A DNA stretch of 64,000 nt from Phytophthora sp. 'mugwort'. Taxonomy: Eukaryota > Oomycota > Peronosporomycetes > Peronosporales > Peronosporaceae. The stretch is from the NCBI GenBank assembly GCA_033558025.1, contig JAUCEF010000005.1, positions 3,286,001-3,350,000 on the forward strand, given 5' to 3'. A program made the position numbers and the translations under genes. The notes under the pieces were generated by a model. It made no database searches. It saw only the letters and a program-made list of their open reading frames with translations, and had not been told where the DNA came from. How positions within the stretch are numbered: position 1 is the first letter of the stretch; each line of letters opens with the position of its first letter. Shown here one piece after another: positions 52,856 through 64,000 of this stretch.

Positions 52856-54029
52856 ATGAGAACATCGACCTTAGCGGCTGGCGTAATGGTGGCTACGACT
52901 TGTTGGACATTGGGCCTTTATGGGTATTACCATGGCTTGCAATACTTTAGTAAGGTTGCAAAAGGTACCAAGCGCTCTCGGCGTGAAGTGACGCGCTTAA
53001 AGCGCCGCAATTACAAGGACGAACGGCTAAGGGATAAGAAACAAGAGCGAACTCGAGCGCTGGCAGTCGCACGGGCCGAACTGACGGAGGAGGAGAAGAA
53101 AGAGCAGCGCGAGCGGATTCGCATGCAACGCGTGGAACAATACGTAGGTTTTGCAGCTAAATTGGAGGTTGGAATGCACGGACTTATTGGTGATTTCTGT
53201 AGCAAAAGCTGGAGGAGGCCCAGTCAAATGGTGTTCGGGTGGTGGTCGACTTGGCCTTTGCTGCGGACCAAACAACTCGAGTAAGCTTTGTCTCGACTGC
53301 AACTGTTAGTGAGTTGCTGCTATTGTTCATACTGAGTTGCTTTGTGTGTGTGTTGTTGAAGGAACGTCACAGTCTTTTCAAGCAGCTCGGATGCGTGTAT
53401 GGATATCTGAAGACTTGTCCGCTAGACAGACTGCTGTCATTGCATCTTGCGTCTTGTACGCAAGATCTTGCCCCAGTTTGCTCGCAGCATGGAGTACTAA
53501 GCTGGAAGGTAGGAAGGAGCCTGTGTTGTAGGTTTATGAAGTGTTCTAAATTGTTGATAATTGCGTGGCATCGCTTGGACAGATCGGGAGGCATGAAGAA
53601 CCGCTTGAACAACTTTACGCTGCTGATGACCTCGTCTACCTTTCACCAGACTCGGAAAATGTCCTCGAACAACTTGACCCAACCAATGTGTATGTCGTTG
53701 GTGGTATAGTCGACCGCTCCGTCCGCAAGGTGGGAGTATGTCTGCTGTTTTGTCTCGGGGTAAGTGGCGACTAACATGTTCGTTTGACGGTTCGCCAGGG
53801 CGAGACAAAGACGAAGGCAGATTCACGCGGCATTCGAACCGCGCGACTTCCTCTACAAGAGCATTTTAAGCAATCCAGACAAGGCGTTCGAACTCATATC
53901 CTCAATCTGGATTCTGTCATCATTGTGCTGAACGAGGTTGCAAACCATGGGGACTGGGGACGCGCGTTCCAGAGAGCAGTTCCTCTACGGATTTCTCGCA
54001 CTAAAAGATCCAAGAAGAAACAGATCTAA
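52856..54029 (+). CDS. TRM10-family tRNA (guanine-N1) methyltransferase, ~296 aa, 5 exons
   Basis: Exons 52856-53143, 53203-53280, 53362-53508, 53583-53729 and 53799-54029; every junction is phase 0 and the introns are 59-81 bp. The SPOUT-fold core is recognisable by VRVVVDLAFA (53240-53270), SLFKQLGCVYGYLK, LVYLSPDSENVLEQL, VYVVGGIVDRS, GETKTKADSRGIRTARLP and the C-terminal NHGDWGRAFQRAVPLR. TRM10 enzymes methylate N1 of purine 9 in tRNA using S-adenosylmethionine. The N-terminus is unusual: MRTSTLAAGVMVATTCWTLG plus LYGYYHGL gives a hydrophobic stretch followed by a highly basic, Lys/Arg/Glu-rich helix. This could be an organelle-targeting or membrane-anchor segment, as in mitochondrial TRMT10C, or the true start may be elsewhere. 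Confidence 0.88.
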
Positions 54030-54128
54030 CGCAGAGAGATGAAGAAACTCGATAGGTATGTAACAAATTAAACGATTCAAGATAAAACCTGATGCACTTT
54101 TTTCAAATCGATGCAAAATTACTGAAGC

Positions 54129-57100
54129 TTATTCCCCGGTAATGGCGGCCATGCCGGCCATGGCACTCGAGACTGCGGCGGCTGTGGTGGCTGTAGCCGT
54201 GGCAGCAGCATTGGTCCAGTTGATTCCTTGGCCAGCTCTTTGAGCGACAGTCGTGTTGTCAGCGTCAATTGACTGGCAGTGAGTAATGGCATACACAAGT
54301 TTGTCGTGCATGACCTCTCTACACGAATAAGCCGGAAGGTCGATAGAAAAGAAACCTGCAGTGACACTCAGAATCGTGAGTACGATGCTACCTAAAAGCA
54401 TCCGATAGAGTACAACAAAAACTTACAGGTATGGGCAATAGGCAGATACATATCGGCACGTCCTGCTGCCTTAGGCAACCCAGAGATCTTAAAGTCCTGC
54501 GTAAAGTCTGCTGCATGTGTAGGCAGTCGCGATCGACCCCTATCATTCATTAACGAAAACAAACAAATTAGACAAACTCACCAGCATAAGCGTTTAGCTC
54601 TGGTGGGAAAACTTACCAGACAAAGCGCAGGAATGACGACTTTTGCTCATCAGTGAACTCTGCCAAGACGTCCCAAAAGAAGGCAATATGCGGGTCTGTT
54701 GCCTGGCAACCGTCACCATAGATGGTGCGTCGCCGTAGCAGAGCGATATCGACTGAGGCCTTACCACAAACCAGCGTTCGCAGCTCATGCCACGAGAAAA
54801 GACCAAGAGTAGACGACGGTAGGATAGTCGCTAGACCTCGAGAGATATCTCCACATACCGGTGCAAACTCTGTTAAGCGATACGTTTCCACGGCGCACGC
54901 GTATTCTTCTCGATCTTCCCATGTCACATGCAAGTGTCTCCCGCCAGGAACCAGCTCAACCGTTTCCCGGGTACTGGACAAGACGGTAAAGCTTGCGTCC
55001 ACAATTTCGTCGAACATTGTCTCGGTGATCCCATGAGTATCTAGATTGGCAATGGTGTCAACAACCTGGAAACATCCTTGATGAATAGCTTCAATATCGT
55101 GGCGAGTCACTTGTTGCCCCACTAAGAGTTTCCATACAACCGGCGGGAGATTTAAATCTAGTGGCGTTTTCGTCCGCACTGCTACACCCGCAAGTTTGCC
55201 GAGGAACTCAGCCATCTGTACACGCCGTGGGGTTGTACGTAGGTTTGAGTTTGGCACGAAAAGCTCCCGGTTTTCACCTGTACTCATCAACGCATTAGGG
55301 CACGGTCGTAACACTGGTAGCATTGGGGTGAAGGTCTGTAGCTCGGAACTTAATTGCGCTAAGCATTCGCGGTACAATCCTCCAAAATCGTCACCAAACT
55401 CGCCCACAAACTGGCATTTGAAGGCACGATCAGCTCCACGTAATAGTGCCGGCTGCAGTCCATGGAGTTGCTCAAACGTCTGTGCAAACACACTGTCACG
55501 CTCACCAGCGTCACCAGCAAGTGGATCGCCACGTTCCGAAAGCTCGAGTGCGTCATGAGCACGGTGGCGGTCCACCTCAATCTCTGGACGAGCTGCTGCT
55601 GGTGCCTGCTGCTCTTTCAAGACGCCGAGCCACCACGCCAGCTTGACATGCTGGAAGACGACGCCGCGAAGTGTACGTGCTCCACGCGCCAGAAGCGAGC
55701 GTTCGTCTTGTGCTGAAAAATCGATGAAAGCCAGCGAAGTCTGCAACCGACAATTGAAGTTACGCAACACCAAAAAGCGGCGTTGAAGAGCGTCCAGAGG
55801 AATCTCTCGTAACACTGGAAAGGCGTGGATCTGCTCTTGTGTTGGGATAAACTCCTCTGGGATCATACGGAGTGGGTCACAACTTAGCAGAGCTTCGGCA
55901 CGGGTCTCACAAATCTCATTGACGAGCTGCACCAGCGCGCGATCACGCGCTGGCGTAAACGCGCGCTGTGACGCATGTAGACGGCGCAGCTTGGGACCGT
56001 ATTTCGTTGCCAACAGGCGGCGTCCAGTCACTGAGAATTCCGGTACAGCCGTAAATGCTACACCCCACTTGGTGTCTCCACTGGACTGTTGCTGCTGCTG
56101 AAGTAGAGTTGAAACATCATCTGTAGCTGCTACCTCTTCTGCGGATCGAACGGCGTCGACGTCTCCTTCGAGAGGTGGTGGTGGTGGTATTAATGTTCCA
56201 TCTAATGCATCGCTGTCTAAGGTTTCAGACAGGACTAAAGACTGTTCATGAAGTAGCTGGCGGTGATGCACACGGCGTGCCAACGCCTCAGTTTCTTCAC
56301 GAACCAGTGCTTCCATGGCGTGCATATTGGCGAGAATATAGTCTGCAGCCTGCTCAGCGTCGTCTTCACAATGTCGTAGAGCGTAGACACACCACTCCAT
56401 AGGGAACCCCATTTGACTCAGTGCTATCCCCAATTCCATTCGGAAGTTCGGGATGGAGCCATCCCCAAGGCCTCCTTCACCACCTACAAAACCGCCGACG
56501 TCTTCATCTTCTTCGCTGTAGTACGAATCTTCTCCACTCGCCAGTCCACTACCCGTCCGAGGGATCCCTGGCTCCAATCCTCCATCTTCAACACGGTGGC
56601 CACCGATCAGATCAATCGAGTCACGTTGGTTATATAAGGCGAAACCAGGGTAGAATATCCCCTCGAGCTTAGGACCTGTACCACCCGGGCCAAAAGCAAC
56701 ACCGAGATCTTTGCCATTAAGCGCATAACTGAGTGTACCACGCCGTAGATCCAGCGTGAGTCGGACAATATCTCCCGTCTTAAACTTGTCACCGTACGTG
56801 CCTCGTTGTTTACTGCCGTTATGCCAGAGTGCACGATTGCCGATCCAACCCCATCCGCGATTGTCTTTACCTAAATACGAGTCCAAGCGAACGTCTCGGC
56901 GAGCGATCCCTAAGAAGATATTGGAGCTTGCAGTCACGAAAGTAATGCGCACCTCCCAAATGTGCACTCCACCATCGAAACGTGCCACTCCAATCCCTGT
57001 TTGCCAGCCCTTGTCGCGCACGAGCGAGAGTCGTGTATCTCGAGCTTCTAGTTTAAGGTACGGTCCTTTGCGCACGCGGTCAACACGACACTGGAAGTTC

Positions 57101-60100
57101 GATTGGACAGGGAATCTCCACACAAAGCTGTCGCCATCAATCGTGACCTCTTGACCTCCACAAGCACCTGTAAAAGCTCGCACTTCTGCTTCTCCTCCTC
57201 CAGTCGTGGACCCATCGGCTCCACCTTCAGTTCCTGTAGTATTTCCACCTTGTAGAATTTGTAAGCAGTGAGAACTAGCCGTCTCACTTTGAGGAGCCAG
57301 ACGGACGCGAATACTTGTAGCTAATGGGATGCTAACAAGAGACTCTTGTAGCTCCAGGTCGTACGGGTGAGAGCTCTCCACGCGGATACAGACGTCCTCT
57401 GAGATGTCCGACAAGAAATTGTCCGCTGAAAGCATAAACTCATCGGGCAACTGAGCCACACCTGCAGTGTCACTCGATTCGCTGTTTGACTCCACGTCAC
57501 GAACATCCAATTCGTCTGGTCTTGCAGGATCCATAAGTGCCTTCATGACGCCGTACACTTGACTCAGTGGTTCAAACCACTCGAAAGCGCTCATAAGGTT
57601 GTCACAGTCAAGCGAATGGAACCTGAAGCTGAAATTGACGTGTTTTGCTGCCGTTGTCGCCGTGGCTCCCAGGTTGGCAAGCAGTTTGCACTCTGCGTTC
57701 AACGAAATCGTAGGATGGAGCTGCTGAGGACGTGAAATACTCGAGAAGGCAGTGCCTAGTAACTGGCCATTTTTGCAGAAGAAAATCTCCTGTGTGTCGA
57801 GACGTAAGCCACAGCCAAACACATCACCAGGACTCACAGCACCCGCAGGCTCAACCCACCGCCATCGATCTACAACCGTGTCACCTGCGCAAAGTACTTG
57901 GCCGTTTGCTGGTGCGAACGAGTAAGACCGGGACCCGTCGACGTTACCGCCGACTAACGCTCCTTCCAGCGGGAAGGCCGGCGATGAAAACCCCAGCGCG
58001 AGTGACCCTCCCAGGTTCGTACTCGTGCTCCATTCGACGACTGTGACTTCAAAATATACAATTTCAGCCTTTATCTCGTCTCGCATTGTCATGACAAGAG
58101 CTGGAGTGTGTTCAAAACGACAAGAATACACTTCCCCGGGTGGGGCTCCAAGTCCCTCAGCTGCCAGCGCTTCACGTGATACCGCGTTAGTGCCATCTTC
58201 TGCCCGATAATTCAACAAGAACTTGCGCTCTTCTCCAGATAAATGCCGTGTGACTGCCATCTTGGACGAATGACTAACCAACATCTCCACGAATGGCTGC
58301 TTGGCAAAGTGGAATCGATACGGCAAACTCAATGAATTCCCATCATCGCGTTCCAAACAAGCAGCCAGTTGTTGAACGTGTCGACTGCGTTGTTGATCTT
58401 CGACTGCTAGCATTAATTCCACGAACGCTTGTAGTAGAGCATGCAACGTAAATCCACCGTCCTGGTCTTGACAAAGCGCCATGATCTTGGAACGACAGTA
58501 CAGAAGCGAGTGCTTGTCGTACCAGTGCGCGCCTCGCTGCACTACTGTAATCAGAGCTCGCACTAGTGACACTGCAGCTTGACCACTTGATGGTTGATTC
58601 TCACGTAAAACTTGTTGCACCAGCGCAAATAACGCAGCGGGTAGTTCCGGACACAACTGCGTCGAGATAATTTCGTGTTTTTCTTGCTGCTTACTGGATA
58701 CCAGTCGCTGGTACTGAAGCAAGACTTCAAGAAACGCAAGTACAGTGTCCACACTGACTGGCGCACACAGAACTAGGTCATCGTCCGAGAGGTTCAGAGC
58801 AAACGCTGTACTGGGCTCGCTAGCGCTGGCCTCGTTTAGTGTGACGACAGGAAGGAGCAGACCAGTGCTGAAGTCCGAATCCACAGCCCAAAGCGATGTC
58901 TGCACGACGACGTCATCAGCAACAGGAAGCAACAGCTGCATCCGAGATGTGTCAGTAGACTGATTCTTGGCGTTTCGACTACAGCCAGAGCTGTCGTGTT
59001 CTCCTTCTGTGTTTTCATCATCTTGAGCTTCGTTTCCAACCTCAACAGTAATGGGGAGTTCCACACCTCCGCCACCAGTGGATGCTAGCGAAGCTGCGCG
59101 CCACGCGCAGTGGAATGCCTCGACACGTTTCACAAGGTCTTCGCGTACACAGCGTGTACAAGATCCGTCTGGAGGTTCAAAGGGGTCTTCTTTGCTTCCA
59201 GCGATGCAGCCTAATGCGACGTATCCAGACGGCGCAACAGGCCACCAAATCGACCGGAGCTGCTTGCGTTGAAAATCCGGATCGCTCTCTGAATTTCTGG
59301 GTAACCCCTTTCCAGTAATATCCACTCGTTCAAAACTGACTGGAGGCACAAGAAGTCCCTGGTTGTCACTGTCGTTGACTAGAATCATTGGCGCATCTGG
59401 TGCACCATTGCCACATTTTGCAACGTCCCCGAGACAGAACCATTTCGTGCCTGAAGTAGCAGATTCAAGCGCTGGTGGCACAATGGGACGCCAGATTGTC
59501 ACGGCATAATCTGCTGCTGACTTCATCCATCCGTTCTCATTGAGCCCAGCAGTGGCAAACCGCTTCCTCCACTTATGACGGTGCTTCAGTAGCGGATCAG
59601 GAGGCGGGATACTCCACAGACGCTCATACGTGTCGACTACCACAACTTCTAGACCGCATGATAGCTGTATCGGACCTTTCGGGAAACACCCATCAGCTTT
59701 GCGTGCTCGAAGCGGTGAGCTTTCCCAACAACTCAGTGTTGTACCTGGTGCTGCGTGGGTACGCGAAAGAATGTGCAGAATCGTCTCAAATGTGATAGTC
59801 TCCAATGTCGTTGGCTGATCCTGATCGTTCACGTCTTCTCCTGCGCTGATCTCCATGTGTTGCTCGTTTTCAACAAGAGATTCGACGAGACTCGTTATAC
59901 CTGTCCAGCCAATCTTCATGGGCAGCTCGGTCACTTGGTCAATTGATCTCTGCACCATCGTTAAGTTCTGAGACGAGCGCAGATTTCCGGCTAACGTCTG
60001 CGCCTGGGAGCGTGTCATCACTTCATGAGCCATCCGAGAGAGGATTTTCTGTATTTTCCCGCTCTTTTGCGCCTTTGGTTGTTGATGTAGTTGATACGCC

Positions 60101-63100
60101 AGCTCATAGGACGATAAACCGGCGTTAGGTTGTCCAGGCGCGTTCAAAAGTGAAACCAAAGGACGAAGAACCCGAGGATTCGCTAGCTCCTTCAGTGGTC
60201 CTTCCCCATTTGGTGACGCGTCGTTGAAAAGCCTAACAATTTGAAGAAGAATCTTGCGTGCATGAATCGCAGCAAGACGCTCGCACAGTACTTGTTCCTC
60301 CAGCCCGACCTCAAACGCATTCATCTGCCGAACTCCATCGTCAAAGCTGCTATTGCACTCACTCCAGAGTGTCAGGTCGGACTTCGGTGGGAGCGTATCC
60401 AGAAACGGATTACTCGCGTGCTGAATCTTCTTCACCTTAATAGGACTACCATTTCCTCTGGCTGCATGTCGTTGAGATACCGCTGGACAAAACGCACTGG
60501 ACTCTGTCAGAGCGTAGCTTGGATTCTCACCGCCGATATCTTGGAAATTAACCAGCGGTTCACTAGTCTGCACATTCTCCGAAACCAAAGAGCTACGCCT
60601 TGGTAAACTCGGATCGAGATGTCTGGGTGACAATACGGAATTTTCCAGCTCACTTGCTCTGCTGGATAGAAGTAAGCGCAATGCATCACCAGAATTATAA
60701 TCCGTTTGGCGCAGCGCTTCAGCACACACTGGCTCACTTCGACCGAGCACCATCGCCAAGTGACGAACGTTTGAAGGATAATTGTGCTGCGGAGTATGAA
60801 CAAACTACGAATCAACGTTAGATATCATTGCTACAATGAAGTAAAACCTTCCCAGTCATTAACGTTTTACACATTCACTTACCGAGTAAGATCCGAGACT
60901 TTTCTTAATTACCGCGTAAGCCTCGTCCATATTGCCAGCTGTCAGTCGAAGTGCTTCTTCACACTGAGTAGCACTGACAGCTAGGTTTTCTTCTTGAACC
61001 CGAGCGAGCAACCGTAGAGTAAGTACTTGCATCTCCTCAAGTCCTGGAGGGGTATTCTGTTCCAGTTTCAACAAGGAAAATAAAACAAAATATCAATTAG
61101 CCTCACAGTACGAAGTACAAACACCGTAAACGATGAATAATACACGTACCGAGCGACCAATGTCACCGCTAGAGCGTAAAACACGTGTCTTTGATAATTC
61201 GTTGGAGAAAATTGGCCGTTGTGAGGAGGACTCGCGATTTACGCTATCGCGGCCTAGTGCAATTCGAAGCATTGACCCAACACCGCCTTCGAGAGATCGA
61301 GGAGATGTAACTGGTGTGGACTCGTTTGGTGCAAAACTTTCTCGCTGCTGGTACGACGCAGGAGAAAGGATGGCAGCTGGTACCATGGTCGGAAACATGT
61401 TTGCCGTAGGAGACCCCACCGCAGGGGTACCGGGAGCTTGAAGAACCGAAGACCGAGGGGAAGTATATCCACCAGCACGAGGGGAATCCACAGCAGGATT
61501 CGGCGAGATCAGCGCTCGCGGAACATCACTCTCTGCTACAGACGTAATTAAACGCAAACCTTGTGTTACTGTCTGGCGGCTGCGGCCATCTACAAGTCCG
61601 TCCGAACTTCCGCGGGTCCCGCGGTTCTGTAACTCGGCTGGACTCCTCGGTACGATCTGGGGCGTACTAATCTGTGGTTGCTGGTATTCCTGACCAGGGA
61701 TTAAAATGTTCAAATCACCTGGGTTTTGTGGCGCTGTTACAATAGAAGGTGGTGCGTGACGACCTCCAATACTTCCACCAGGTGCCCGTACTTGGAACTC
61801 ATACGTCACCAACCCACCTCGCGACAAGATGAGGGAAATTCGAGATCCCGAAGAAATTCGAGTACTGGAGCCATGGATTCTCACTCCATTGACGATAGTT
61901 CCGTTCTTACTGAAATCTTGAAGCTCGAACTGCTCTTCGCTTCCCTCAGCTTCACGTCGTAAGCGACGCAAGTGGAAATGACGTCCACTAACACTTCGGT
62001 CGTTCACAATGAGATCGCAAGCATCGGCAGCGCGACCAACTCGGATGATAGGAGCCGTTAAAGGGAACGGAATATAGTCGATCGCGGATTGTCCCGAGGC
62101 TCCAGTCGCATGCCCGTGCTCAGTCTCATTTAGCGGTGGAAGTGGCAATAAAACACCCCAAGCACCAAATGGCAGATCTCCATTACTAGATCGCTCAGGG
62201 CGCTGCCCATCTCCTCGTAAACCATTTGCGCTGAAGCCCACAGAGGCAGAAGCTGCAAACGAAGGATGATTCACCTTACGACGAGGTGACTGGATGGCAT
62301 CCATTCCCCAACTTAAGGCATTTGCACTCCCCAGTTTTTGCACAACTTCATCGCGCATTTCGACTTCGTAATGATCAAGTGCTGAGTTCATCACGTCTTC
62401 AGTATCCAAGAAAATTTGTCGCTGTTTTACACAAATCCATCGCTTCTGAAGAGCAACTGCAGTTTCAAGTCCAGTCGTTTCCGATTTGCTCGCCCACGAA
62501 AGGGAATTCTCGGATGAGAGCAACGTGGACAAACTTAAGACGAGTTGGGAATCCATACTCAATAGCATGGGGCTGAGTGTCGGAATCTGTTTTAATAAGG
62601 ATGCTAATGCCTTCGATGACCGCCACCGGATTTGTTGCTTGTACATTTTTAACCGGTTCCGCAATACCTCTTGAACGGGGTTGTTTTGAGGCGAATCAAG
62701 ATCCGAATGCATGGCACACTCCACCTCACTAGACGAAATCGTAGAGATTGTTAATGATAATGTCGTAATAATGCCTTCTACGTCGTCAAACATGTCGGCA
62801 AGTGCCGGGATGCGCTCTACAGCCTGAAGTTTTAGAAGTGGGAAAGTCTGGGCTCGTGCATCCACTTGAATTAAAGGTGATGCTGGTCCTTCCGTACTGG
62901 AATCCACGACTACCTGAGCCAAGAAGTCAGCAGTACGTTGATCCCTTGTCATCCCTGACAGCACACCCAATCGACTTGAGCCCTTAGACTCATCGTCTTC
63001 AATAGCCACATACCCACCTTCCCTGAAGGTTTCGACATGGCCACCGACGATACTGACTGCACCTACAACCGTCGCCAATCCATCTAGTGCATCTTTTGCC

Positions 63101-64000
63101 TTTTGCCACATCAAAAGCGATTGTTTGTCTCGCATAGTAGAGTCGGACTCATCAACTTGGATATTGCCATCCACAATGTTATTGATCGACTCGTCAGTTT
63201 CTGGTGACGAAGTAGTCGCCTCAGGTTTTCTCAGCGACGTTGTATCCTTTTCTTCGTGAAGAATATCTAGCACAGCCGTTTCCAGAGCCATACCATCGAC
63301 TAGCTGGAGGTTAGTATAGTACGCGCATATGGTATCCAACAACTCTCCAACCTTGTTCGACTTGGCGAAACCTCGGCTCAGAGCGGCATTAATCGCTACT
63401 TTCCACGTGGGGTACAGTGTGAGATACCTCAGCAGCGCCACTACCTCAGCCGCTTTGGCCTCTGCAATATGCGCCTTCTCCAACGCAACTTGCTGGATGT
63501 GTGCAATTCCTGTATCTTTTGCCATAGTTGTCCCCTTCAGACAGCGAGCTGACTGGCATAAAATTGAGCTCGAGCACTCCAAGCCGAGCTCGTGCGAGCA
63601 AAGACGCGGGCGCAGAAGCAGTGGGAGCCCCACGAGTGTCATGAGCATGTTGAGAATATCTCCGGAGAGAACTGGAGCGGACTGTTGAGATCGATAGATC
63701 TTGTTGAGCGCAGACACGGAGTGATGTGGGAACACTAGCATTGCTAGTCGAATGCACACCGTTGCCAATGCTAAGTCAGAAGAATTCATTCCACTGATAA
63801 TGTGGCCCGTAACCACAACATTTGCTGCAATGATGGAGCCAACATTAGTATCCGTCGAACCACACGCAAGGAGAACACTTAAGATCTGATTTCGGTAGAA
63901 ATGACCATTGAAAGTGTCCGACGGCATTCCTCCTGTTGCCCCTGACGTTGATGAAAGCCCCGCAAGGTTGGAACCGAAGTACTGGAGCAAGCCAACACAA
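54129..64000 (-). CDS. Giant HECT-type E3 ubiquitin ligase with FHA, UBA-like and two SPRY domains (N-terminus outside window)
   Basis: The frame is open to the right edge. Exons on the minus strand are >64000-61150, 61056-60883, 60786-54617, 54539-54427 and 54355-54129; phases agree and the introns are 71-96 bp. About 3,180 residues are visible. In order: a helical N-terminal region; an FHA domain (about 62080-61790, with IRVGRAADACDLIVNDRSVS and GRHFHLRR); UBA-like helices (about 61050-60650); SPRY 1 (about 58150-57750); and SPRY 2 (about 57060-56650, HIWEVRITFVTASSNIFLGI). A UBA domain follows (about 56440-56330, MGFPMEWCVYALRHCEDDAE), then the HECT domain to the end. The catalytic Cys is in PIAHTCFFSIDLP and its codon is split by the last intron. 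It should form a Cys-ubiquitin thioester and ubiquitinate substrates; FHA suggests phospho-Thr-dependent recruitment. Confidence 0.92.

Noticed and set aside
1..64000. tRNA, rRNA or CRISPR features
   Set aside because: No cloverleaf-like segment with B-box, no rRNA-like sequence and no regularly spaced short repeats were seen by eye; a covariance-model search was not possible.

Overview
The window looks like nuclear DNA from an oomycete, most likely Phytophthora or a close relative. The evidence is short introns (59-99 bp, GTRNGT-like donors, CTAAC/CTGAC branch sites), tightly packed host genes, an oomycete-type initiator (TCATTCC..AATTT) at malate synthase, helicase-associated-domain and stramenopile-style TKL and SPX genes, and a gene-poor block of decayed transposons. 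The genus is inferred from gene style; no species is claimed.

Layout. 1-9479 (+): 3' part of a divergent dynein heavy chain running off the left edge. 9526-13584 (-): an unrecognised helical-repeat/coiled-coil protein, tail to tail with the dynein. 13864-15552 (+): an LNS2 (lipin-type) phosphatase-domain protein. 15778-21766: a very large inverted repeat with two 2881-bp arms and a 227-bp spacer. Each arm carries a complete malate synthase gene, and the two are transcribed away from each other. I found one base difference between the arms. The right arm ends inside an intact helicase-associated-domain gene. The left arm ends in a broken relative of that gene.

22393-38000 is a transposon graveyard. 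It holds a PiggyBac-type element with TTAA at both ends (22393-28254) and a pogo-like element nested in it (about 22518-24293). These are followed by a Harbinger-like fragment, a Ty3/gypsy chromovirus relic (about 30180-34400), a second PIF/Harbinger relic and a mariner-like relic. All show stops, frame breaks or missing parts.

39327-64000 returns to host genes. They are a probably myristoylated TKL kinase (-), an 11-repeat Cys-rich mucin-like membrane protein (-), a weak secreted-protein candidate (+), an SPX-domain protein (+), a tail-anchored ankyrin protein (+), a Lys/Glu-rich nucleolar-type protein (-), a TRM10-family tRNA methyltransferase (+), and a giant FHA/UBA/SPRY/HECT ubiquitin ligase (-) that runs off the right edge.

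There is no operon-like unit. The strongest themes are recent structural change around the glyoxylate-cycle enzyme malate synthase, and nested transposon decay between two gene-dense blocks. Exon boundaries were inferred by eye from reading frame, splice signals and family conservation; no RNA data were available.
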